Of a stretch of DNA of 9,633 nucleotides, positions 1 through 6,145 are shown piece after piece (position 1 is the stretch's first letter; every line of letters starts with the position of its first letter). The DNA lies in assembly GCA_937928235.1 (NCBI GenBank), contig CALEZE010000034.1, positions 1 to 9,633 of the forward strand, read 5' to 3'. This stretch comes from an uncultured bacterium (GTDB taxonomy: Bacteria; Patescibacteriota; Microgenomatia; UBA8517). The translations under genes were made by a program, and so were the position numbers. Below the pieces are notes generated by a model. It searched no databases and had not been told where the DNA came from. It saw nothing but the letters and a program-made list of their open reading frames with translations.

Positions 1-567
1 TCCTGAAAGGAGTTTTGAATCAGTAAGTCTTGAGATTGTTTGTTCGTCTCCTAGCGAAACGGAGAACCTACTGCCTGCAGTGACCCCAGCCTCATCTCCA
101 ATAAGAGAAAAGTTATTGTCTACCATTTCGTAGAAAATTTCGTTTGCGGCACTCCCCGTAGCGGCCCGCCCATTAACCGTTCCCCAAGCAAGATCCGATG
201 TCTGAGTTGCGATAGTTATGCCAACTCTCTCTGGATCTGCAGCGGCTCTTTCCAACAATTCTCTTACGGTGTCGTTTGACACAACCCTAGCAGTTGCAGG
301 GTCAAAACCTGGGACTATTTCTAAGAAACCCCTTTGGTTGTCGAAGTAGAACATGCCAAATTCGTCAAAGGTTTCTTCAAAGAAACTTTGTCTTTGGAGC
401 ATCTGATTAACAAAATCAACAGCATCGGTTTTGGTTGAAAGGTGAACTATGGATTGACCCTCGAGAGCTGCCGATATTGGAGCAACAACGCTAGTTTTTC
501 CACCCCCGGCCTCGATTTGTAAGATTATTTTATCCTCGCGCATAGTGAGCGCCAGTTTTTCGATTTG
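1..567 (-). other. SecA-like DEAD/P-loop ATPase domain (N-terminal part)
   Basis: Seen: DVQ with Q1697, then L-A-L, then EAGGGKTS at residues 1715-1722 (493-513), then a beta strand (SIVHLST) followed by a helix, and SLIGDEAG with D1854-E1855 (91-96). In SecA the order is R-x-F-D-V-Q, about 21 residues to the Walker A Lys of TGEGKT, V-x-V-V-T-x-N-D-Y-L-A, and a DEVD Walker B. Here Q to K is 23 residues, and the Walker B lies about 130 residues after Walker A, against about 100 in E. coli SecA. The SecA consensus TGEGKT is AGGGKT here. A remote alternative is the GEGK(T/S)SV-type ATPase of large eukaryotic DUF3638-like proteins. Later helicase motifs would lie outside the window, so activity cannot be judged. 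Confidence 0.6.
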
Positions 568-3500
568 GACATCGCGCGCTGGGTTGCCAAAATTTGCTTC
601 AAAGTTTTCTACGATCTGGTTAAATCGATCTATTTCCTCGATAACCTCAGCCGATGCTCCAGGTGGGGCGGAAAGAGCTTTTTCGTTCGGACTTGTTCTA
701 ACCAGCGAACTTATGTTCTCTGTTTCTTCGAGAGCTTCCTTTAGTTTTGGAAATCTTCCGCCCAGAGACTCAATGTCGATTTCAATACTTTCCCTTCTGA
801 ATCTTGAAGCCACTTCGTCGTCGAACCATTGGGCAAGACTTCGTCTTTGAGATTCCCTTGGCACCCCCGTTCTTACAAGATCTGATGAATTGTCAAGCGC
901 GAGACTTCTTGCAATTCTTTCTCCTTCGCCCAAACTTTCAAAGAAATCCCTTGCTTGTGCTTCGGAAAGGGGAGAGCCACTTTTTGCAACATCATCCGCA
1001 AGGCGGGAATAATTACTTATAAACTCATCCGCACTGTCACCAAGCCTTATATTCCACTTTTGGGCAAGTTCTAGTGCATCAACCGAACGCCTTGCTTGAA
1101 GGAGTGCCTGCTCGTACGGGGTTGAAGGAGCTAGTTTTCTAATATCATCTGCCAGTTCCATGACAACATCTATATTGTCTTTTGTTGCACCTAGGGTGAT
1201 GTTGTCTAGTCTGGCAGCTACTGCGGCGAGAGCTTCGTCTGACATTCCGACGGCGGTTTTTTGAACATTGGAAGTTAGATGTCTAATGTATTGCTGAGTG
1301 GCGATTTCTCTGGAAACCTCAAAAGTTGGCCTGTTAATTCTTTCGCCCACTTCTCTGACAATGATGTCCACAGCGTCGTCAAACGACCCGTCTGTTGCTT
1401 TTATTGTTCCAGCTGCAATATCCGCAATTACGGTATTCGCGACTCTTGTTTCGCTTCCGAGCCCTCCTTTTGCAAGCCTGTTTGCTACGCTGTCTACGCC
1501 ACCAAAGACCTTCGAGATTCCTCCCACAAGCACATTTTCTGCAGTTTCGCCAATGGCTCTGCCTACAACACCGACAGGCTTGAAGATACCCCAATCTGCT
1601 GTTCTAACAAGTGCCCTTTCCGGAGCCATAAGGACATTGCTAACAGTAGTTGCAATTGGGTTATTTGCCTTGGCGACTGTTCTTGCTAGGCCACTTGCTC
1701 CCGTGAAGACATCTGCTGCAAAGAAACCGGTTTGCAGACCAACTGTGCTGGCTGCCGCGAAATTGTCCCAGGCCAAACCACCACTAAAGAACCCGACAGC
1801 TTCATCGTATTCAGCCTGGGTGATATCCCCCTGGAGCAATTGCTGATTCAAGACCGCTTCTTGTTCTTTACTCTCAATCAATGTCATTCCATACCTAAAG
1901 AATGCATTAGTTCCAGAGGCACCACCTCGGGAGAGTGGGGGTTCACCAGTCCAAGTGGAAACAACCATAGAAGTGTTGACTCCCGCTGCCAACCAAAACT
2001 TTTGCCAGTTAGAAGCTAAGGCAGGGTCTTCCTCCGCTTTGTAAATGACGGCTCTGGCTTGGGCGGCTTCATCAAGCCCTTCAAAAAGTGCGCTTTCAAG
2101 GTTTATTTCTTCAAGATCGGGGTTTTCTGTAAACAGTTCGTCACGGTTGGTTTGCAGGTTTTGTTGGACCCAGAGCATGTCTTGTGCTCTTATATTTGTT
2201 GATTCGTAGTATGTGGGGTCCAGTGTTCTAATTTGTGGACCTACGAAAAACTTGAGAAGCGGGATAAATTCTTCTATCTGTGTTGCGGCGGCGCTATTGG
2301 CGTAGTCTGGTACATAGGCGAGTGTGGGCTTGTCTTGGCAGTAGTTGTTGTGGCAGACAAGGCCTGGTGCACACTCTTTGTACGAGTCTGTACCGGCCGC
2401 TCGTTGGTTTTCGTAGCAATAGTCATTTACATCTGCCTGTGCAGTATTACCTTCAGCTCGTGTGACACAGGAGAACCCGATATTGCAGTCGTTTGCACTC
2501 CCTACAGAACTTATGCCATCGTTTCCGACAACATCTTCCGGTGCACAGTATCCACCCGCATTTCGGCACTGGTAGCCAGGAAGGGATTGCCTTAGGGAGT
2601 TGGTTCCTGTACAAAATGCCATCTCTCTTCCTGTTATGGCATTTGTGTTGCTGTTCAAACACTCCCAGCATCGACCGTATTTGACAAAGAATTCTCCGTT
2701 ATTGCTACACGCGAGTCTTGCTAGCTCATATGCGGTCTCCTGGTTTTGAATACCCGCCTGGGGGAGAAGGATGGTATTGATGTAGTCTGCCTCGGTATCG
2801 CCGGAGGTTACACTTTCATTGCCTACAATTGCCCTTGCAGAAGTTGTTAGTTCACATTTGTTGCTTGTGCCACAAGTGAGCCAGTCATGATTACAAACCC
2901 TACTTAACCATAACAAACCACCCCTTCGGCAGTCTTGCCCAAGCTCTCCAGCCAGCTCTCTTGAACCTGTGCCCTTTGAGTCTGGGTTTTGTTCTCTGTA
3001 GTAGTTTTCAATGTCTTCTGTTGCCACACACCTGAAACCAGGGGAGTCACCCGAACTGCTGTACAAACACTGGCCATCTGAACAGTTTTGGCAAAGGTTG
3101 CCGGAATTTTGAGCTAGTGCGGCATAGAAGGCATCTGAATTTGTAATGCTTTGGTTGAGCTGTACGAGACTTATTACCTGGTCTGCATTTACATTTTGAT
3201 CTCTAATCAGCGTTGCTGTCGCGTTTGCAATTTGGGCTGCTTGGTTAACAAGACATGTGTTGTCAGTACCACAAGCAAGGCCAGTGTTACAAGCTTGCCC
3301 GCGCAAATCTGTGTTGGTATATGTTGTACTTGAGTTACAGCACTGTTGGCCTATGCCGCCACAAGATCCGCCTCCATAGCTTCCGTACCCACGGAAGTTG
3401 CCGATGCTTTGAACTGCCAGGCCGCTGGGTTGTCTTACACACTCTGCTGCAAAACCAGTACCCGAGTCGCTTTCTCTTAAGACGCAAGTACCTATGGTGT

Positions 3501-5655
3501 CGCCCTGTATGCTGTTGGCACATGTTGACCTACATTCTGAAAGAACTTGCTCTTTCTCCCTTTCCTGTTGAGCTATTATTTCTTCCACCTCGACATCCGT
3601 TGTACAGGAGTAGCTGTCGCCCGAAACGCTACAACCTCCTGCAAGGGCATTACATTTTTTGAGTGTGGTCCAGGCGCCGTTTGGCTCTTGTCCTTGCAGG
3701 TAATTTCCAGAACAACGAAGATCTCGTAGTTGTTCAAAATCTGTTTCCATACAGTAATAGCCGTATGGAGTGGGGGAGCAGAAACCGTTACAACTGGCAT
3801 CATTTGGTCCTGAACATTTGCCAGCAACAGTTGTTGCTTTTTCTGGTGTTTCTCCAGGAGTTGTACTACAGGCGCCGGTTACTTCGTTACAGCCATTTTG
3901 GCAGTTTTGATAAACCACAAACCCGCGATCGTCGCAGAAAGATCTGGTACCTTCTTGACAGAAAGAAATACCGGGAACGCCCTGTGCTTCTGACAACTCT
4001 CCATTTCTACAAATTTGAAGTCCAGTTGCGGTGTGTGTGGTGCTTCCGGGAGCTACAATTTGCCCACCAGCAATACATGACCTTAGCTCTGGTCTACCAA
4101 GGGTTTCGTAAGCAGGGCGAATTGTCGCAACATCTGTGGTTGCGTCTTCAACCCATCTGCCGTTAACACACCTGTTGACCACCCACTCACCAGTGGTTCT
4201 GCTTATGTGCCTGTCTGCTGTTTCTCCGTGGGCGATGGCAAGTCCAGATTTAGAGTAACAAGGCTTTTCGGTGTTTATTATGTTCTGGGCGTAAGCAGGG
4301 ACTACCGTGAGGTCTGTATATCCACAAGTGTCGCAAGGGACAAATTTGCCTCCTGAACAACGCCAGATCTCTTTCCCGTTTGCACGCACAGTTCCAATAA
4401 TTGTTTCGCCTGCAGGATAAGTCTTGTCACCAATCTTGCATGACCCACTTTGAGCTAGAGATATGCCTTCTGACCCACCCAATGACAGGTCTGCGAGTGC
4501 GGAAGATGGAGTGCCTGGGGTGCCTGGACAACTTCCACCTCTAACTGAGGCCTGGCAAGTTTGTGGGCATTCGAGCTTTATATTTGGATGGCAATAAGGG
4601 TAGCTTCTTAAAAATGGATCTGTTTCATCTTCTTGTGGGGTGCCGGGTGATGTAGGGATATTCAGAAAGTCCGAAATTGTCTGTAAGGGGACAATGGGGT
4701 CACCTTGTGGTGGACGGACGGTATTTATCTCCCTTGCCGGGCTGGTGTCTGCGACAACCGGTGCGCTTTTACATCTGCCAGTTGTGGGTTCACAGCCGTA
4801 CTCACAACCAACGATTTGCTGTATGGAACACCTATTTACTGGGCCAGTTTGAACTTGACTTGGTTGTGCCCCCGCCGCACGGTTTTCTGTGGGTGTGGTG
4901 CTTGGAGATGAAGGCCTTGTTCCGCAACGAGTTTCAGTTACAGGGCAGCTTGTATCAAAGTAAGATTGTCCGCTTGAGCAGCGGTCATTAGGGCCTCTAC
5001 ATTCACCGTTTGCTCTATTATTTTGAGAGGAGCCAGTGTTTTGAGTGTTATTGTTTGATGTATTAGTATCCTGAGTGTTATTTTGTGATGTGTTCGTTGG
5101 GGTGGGGGAACATTCCGCATCAGCTACACAAATAGGCCTTCCTGCGGCAGCAGAATACTGGCATTTTTGATTTGCTGCACAACCACTGCGGCCACAAACA
5201 TTACTTACGCTTGTGCAGGTTCCGTCTGCAAGACTAGTTCCTCCAGAGCCGGATGAGGGGGGAGTATTTTGAGTTTGACACCTGCCGTTTACCCATCGGC
5301 CTTGTTCTTGTTCGCAAGCATTTCTTGCATTTTCTTCTTGTCTTCGTCTTGCCTCTTCTTCCTCTCGCTCTCTTTCTTCTCTTTCTTGCCTTTCTCTTTC
5401 TTGAGCCTCTTCGACTCCTTTATTTACTATTTCCTGCTTTTCCTTGATGGACTTATTTGACTCAACTGCCTTTTTAATAGCTTTTTGAATTTCCGGGGCC
5501 TCATCTGGCAGGAATGGTGCGGCTTTTTCCCTAATGTCGAAGTTAAATCCCTCGTTTGAGACAACGGCTGTGCCCACAAAAAGGGAGACGACCAGAAAGG
5601 CGATAGTAAGAAGACTAAGAGGATCTACAAATCCTTTTTGATTTTTGTTTAGCAT
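1..5655 (-). CDS. Giant anchored Cys-rich protein with SecA-like ATPase domain (3' end outside window)
   Basis: The frame is open for 1885 codons from ATG at 5655-5653 to the left edge, with no stop. Residues 13-33 form one strong membrane segment after a short KNQKGF stretch. Residues 55-113 are a Glu/Arg-rich, probably coiled-coil helix. Residues 114-1106 carry all of about 71 cysteines in small motifs such as CxxGLxC, with Gly/Asn/Gln/Thr-rich linkers. Residues 1107-1690 are Cys-free, mostly helical, with a Gly/Ala-rich hydrophobic patch near 1290-1330. From about 1690 a SecA-like P-loop domain begins (Q1697, GGGKT ending at T1721, D1854-E1855) and continues past the window. ATP binding is likely; the substrate is unknown. 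I do not recognise the whole protein. No Shine-Dalgarno precedes the ATG. An in-frame GTG at 5679-5677 would add eight residues, but the ATG places the anchor normally. Surface or envelope location is inferred from the anchor and Cys-rich modules. Confidence 0.9.
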   Translation of the reverse strand, partial: MLNKNQKGFVDPLSLLTIAFLVVSLFVGTAVVSNEGFNFDIREKAAPFLPDEAPEIQKAIKKAVESNKSIKEKQEIVNKGVEEAQERERQEREEREREEEEARRRQEENARNACEQEQGRWVNGRCQTQNTPPSSGSGGTSLADGTCTSVSNVCGRSGCAANQKCQYSAAAGRPICVADAECSPTPTNTSQNNTQDTNTSNNNTQNTGSSQNNRANGECRGPNDRCSSGQSYFDTSCPVTETRCGTRPSSPSTTPTENRAAGAQPSQVQTGPVNRCSIQQIVGCEYGCEPTTGRCKSAPVVADTSPAREINTVRPPQGDPIVPLQTISDFLNIPTSPGTPQEDETDPFLRSYPYCHPNIKLECPQTCQASVRGGSCPGTPGTPSSALADLSLGGSEGISLAQSGSCKIGDKTYPAGETIIGTVRANGKEIWRCSGGKFVPCDTCGYTDLTVVPAYAQNIINTEKPCYSKSGLAIAHGETADRHISRTTGEWVVNRCVNGRWVEDATTDVATIRPAYETLGRPELRSCIAGGQIVAPGSTTHTATGLQICRNGELSEAQGVPGISFCQEGTRSFCDDRGFVVYQNCQNGCNEVTGACSTTPGETPEKATTVAGKCSGPNDASCNGFCSPTPYGYYCMETDFEQLRDLRCSGNYLQGQEPNGAWTTLKKCNALAGGCSVSGDSYSCTTDVEVEEIIAQQEREKEQVLSECRSTCANSIQGDTIGTCVLRESDSGTGFAAECVRQPSGLAVQSIGNFRGYGSYGGGSCGGIGQQCCNSSTTYTNTDLRGQACNTGLACGTDNTCLVNQAAQIANATATLIRDQNVNADQVISLVQLNQSITNSDAFYAALAQNSGNLCQNCSDGQCLYSSSGDSPGFRCVATEDIENYYREQNPDSKGTGSRELAGELGQDCRRGGLLWLSRVCNHDWLTCGTSNKCELTTSARAIVGNESVTSGDTEADYINTILLPQAGIQNQETAYELARLACSNNGEFFVKYGRCWECLNSNTNAITGREMAFCTGTNSLRQSLPGYQCRNAGGYCAPEDVVGNDGISSVGSANDCNIGFSCVTRAEGNTAQADVNDYCYENQRAAGTDSYKECAPGLVCHNNYCQDKPTLAYVPDYANSAAATQIEEFIPLLKFFVGPQIRTLDPTYYESTNIRAQDMLWVQQNLQTNRDELFTENPDLEEINLESALFEGLDEAAQARAVIYKAEEDPALASNWQKFWLAAGVNTSMVVSTWTGEPPLSRGGASGTNAFFRYGMTLIESKEQEAVLNQQLLQGDITQAEYDEAVGFFSGGLAWDNFAAASTVGLQTGFFAADVFTGASGLARTVAKANNPIATTVSNVLMAPERALVRTADWGIFKPVGVVGRAIGETAENVLVGGISKVFGGVDSVANRLAKGGLGSETRVANTVIADIAAGTIKATDGSFDDAVDIIVREVGERINRPTFEVSREIATQQYIRHLTSNVQKTAVGMSDEALAAVAARLDNITLGATKDNIDVVMELADDIRKLAPSTPYEQALLQARRSVDALELAQKWNIRLGDSADEFISNYSRLADDVAKSGSPLSEAQARDFFESLGEGERIARSLALDNSSDLVRTGVPRESQRRSLAQWFDDEVASRFRRESIEIDIESLGGRFPKLKEALEETENISSLVRTSPNEKALSAPPGASAEVIEEIDRFNQIVENFEANFGNPARDVQIEKLALTMREDKIILQIEAGGGKTSVVAPISAALEGQSIVHLSTKTDAVDFVNQMLQRQSFFEETFDEFGMFYFDNQRGFLEIVPGFDPATARVVSNDTVRELLERAAADPERVGITIATQTSDLAWGTVNGRAATGSAANEIFYEMVDNNFSLIGDEAGVTAGSRFSVSLGDEQTISRLTDSKLLSG
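3950..4440 (-). repeat. Three diverged ~60-residue Cys modules
   Basis: Three consecutive modules begin at C406, C466 and C527, so the period is about 60 residues. Each has a first Cys, a segment with a Gly-Glu/Ser-Thr turn (YPAGET, AHGET, APGST), then a second Cys after 22-30 residues (C433, C496, C549) in a context like WRCSGG, NRCVNG or ICRNG. The first two also keep an aromatic residue shortly after (KF, RW). DNA identity is low, so this is an old duplication. The right-hand limit of the third module is approximate. Confidence 0.5.
5008..5091 (-). repeat. 30-nt tandem repeat coding an Asn/Gln/Thr linker
   Basis: Residues 189-216 of the giant protein form three imperfect 10-residue units: TSQNNTQDTN, TSNNNTQNTG and SSQNNRAN. 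At DNA level the first two units are clearly related (on the plus strand both contain tgagtgttatt, 30 nt apart at 5042 and 5072). The stretch is a flexible polar linker between two Cys clusters and is open to length change by slippage. Confidence 0.65.
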
Positions 5656-5681
5656 GGGCAGGCTAATTTTTGGGTACACAA

Positions 5682-5714
5682 ACAAAACCCAGCCCCTAGC
5701 TGGAGTGTTTTTGT
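5682..5714 (-). other. Leader hairpin upstream of the giant gene, terminator/attenuator-like
   Basis: The core is a perfect 5-bp stem CCAGC/GCTGG (5689-5693 and 5699-5703) with a 5-nt loop. It is flanked by A/C-rich and T-rich arms (ACAAAAC and GTTTTTGT) that can extend the stem past a 3-nt bulge. Read on the minus strand, the core is followed by GTTTTGTTTGT, which resembles an intrinsic terminator tail. It lies between the candidate minus promoter and the ATG at 5655, so a leader role is possible. Confidence 0.35.
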
Positions 5715-5716
5715 AC

Positions 5717-5725
5717 TGCTACAAT
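5717..5725 (+). promoter_or_regulatory. Candidate extended -10 promoter for tRNA-Ala
   Basis: TGCTACAAT matches the extended -10 form TGn plus a -10 hexamer with 5 of 6 matches. No good -35 lies at the right distance. Transcription from about 5732 would give a leader of about 45 nt before the tRNA. The element overlaps the -10 of the minus-strand candidate promoter. Confidence 0.4.
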
Positions 5726-5753
5726 AGTATCGTTATTTAAAACCTTTTCACAA
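5724..5753 (-). promoter_or_regulatory. Candidate promoter for the giant gene
   Basis: On the minus strand, TTGTGA (5753-5748; 4 of 6 matches to TTGACA) is followed after 18 nt by TACTAT (5729-5724; 4 of 6 to TATAAT). A start near 5716 would give a leader of about 60 nt containing the 5682-5714 hairpin. Confidence 0.4.
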
Positions 5754-5777
5754 GGGGCAGTTAGGTAGGGAATACAT

Positions 5778-5848
5778 GGGCCCGTAGTATAACGGTAGAA
5801 CACTACATTCGCATTGTAGAAATGGCGGTTCGATTCCGCCCGGGTCCA
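5778..5848 (+). tRNA. tRNA-Ala (anticodon CGC)
   Basis: A full cloverleaf can be folded. The acceptor GGGCCCG pairs with CGGGTCC (5841-5847) and places a G3-U70 wobble, the main alanine identity element. The discriminator is A (5848). The D arm is GTAT/GAAC with a G-G-T-A loop. The anticodon stem CTACA/TGTAG is perfect, with loop TTCGCAT (5808-5814), giving anticodon CGC, which reads GCG. A 4-nt variable loop is followed by T stem GGCGG/CCGCC with loop TTCGATT. CCA is not encoded: CT follows the discriminator, so a CCA-adding enzyme is needed. The D stem has an A-A mismatch at 12-23 and a U-G pair at 13-22. It is transcribed away from the giant gene and towards the 3' end of the Wzy-like gene. 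Confidence 0.93.
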
Positions 5849-5862
5849 CTGAGAGTAGTAAC

Positions 5863-5882
5863 CAATTTTGTTGACAAAATTG
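5863..5882. promoter_or_regulatory. 20-bp dyad just 3' of tRNA-Ala
   Basis: CAATTTTGT and ACAAAATTG are perfect 9-bp inverted arms around a central TG. As RNA this folds as an 8-bp stem with a 4-nt loop, 14 nt after the tRNA end. No T-run follows, so it is not a canonical intrinsic terminator. It could be a 3' processing or transcription-end hairpin, or a protein-binding operator. Confidence 0.4.
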
Positions 5883-6098
5883 TCGATTCTAGGTCGGTCC
5901 ACAAAAAGAATATTTTCTTCAAAGTAATCAAACTATATCAGCAGTTTTTGAGTTTTCACTTACAAATGGCATCTTATAGTAGTACCGACATATTTACTGG
6001 TAATTAGACTAAATAATCGACATTCGAGGCACAAACGCCAAAAAAGTGAGGCTAAATTTATGAGTACGCTTTTTGAACAGAAATGCAGAGAAAACGAT

Positions 6099-6116
6099 AA
6101 AGTTTACTGAAACTTT
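6099..6116 (-). terminator. Possible terminator of the Wzy-like gene
   Basis: AAAGTTT and AAACTTT form a 7-bp stem around a 4-nt loop, about 30 nt past the stop codon at 6148-6146. On the minus strand it is followed by ATCGTTTTC, a weak T-rich tail. The stem is AT-rich and therefore weak. It could also act on the plus strand for transcription coming from the tRNA. Confidence 0.3.
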
Positions 6117-6145
6117 TCATAGAAGAGGGTAACAAGGAGAGTTTG

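Larger units (their letters stand above)
2338..5316 (-). other. Cysteine-rich region of the giant protein
   Basis: Residues 114-1106 contain about 71 cysteines by my count, while residues 1-113 and 1107-1885 contain none. The cysteines fall in short clusters, for example GQACNTGLACGTDNTC and ECAPGLVCHNNYC, which resemble small disulfide-bonded knots. Clusters are separated by Gly/Ser/Thr/Pro or Asn/Gln-rich linkers. Such spacing is typical of disulfide-stabilised extracytoplasmic modules. Zinc or iron-sulfur binding is less likely, because CxxC pairs are few and irregular. Confidence 0.8.
5849..6145. other. AT-rich intergenic region
   Basis: About 300 bp lie between the tRNA and the 3' end of the Wzy-like gene. 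Besides the dyad at 5863-5882 and the hairpin at 6099-6116, I see no supported gene. The short reading frames here have no start signal and no recognisable protein features. Confidence 0.6.

Noticed and set aside
1298..1846. 182-codon plus-strand reading frame
   Set aside because: It is the antisense of the giant gene, whose minus-strand frame is open through the whole region and gives coherent protein. The plus frame has no recognisable features.
3663..4166. 167-codon plus-strand reading frame
   Set aside because: Antisense to the Cys-rich region. Its composition follows from the complement of Cys codons, and there is no domain or start signal.
5253..5460. Leu/Phe-rich plus-strand frames that look like membrane proteins
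   Set aside because: The hydrophobic pattern is the complement of the Glu/Arg-rich helix of the giant protein (GAA and AGA codons read as TTC and TCT).
5696..5902. 68-codon minus-strand reading frame
   Set aside because: It runs antisense through the whole tRNA-Ala. Such frames are a well-known source of false small proteins.
5849..6145. Small RNA or riboswitch
   Set aside because: No recognisable conserved fold, no clear promoter-terminator pair, and only AT-rich sequence with two isolated inverted repeats.
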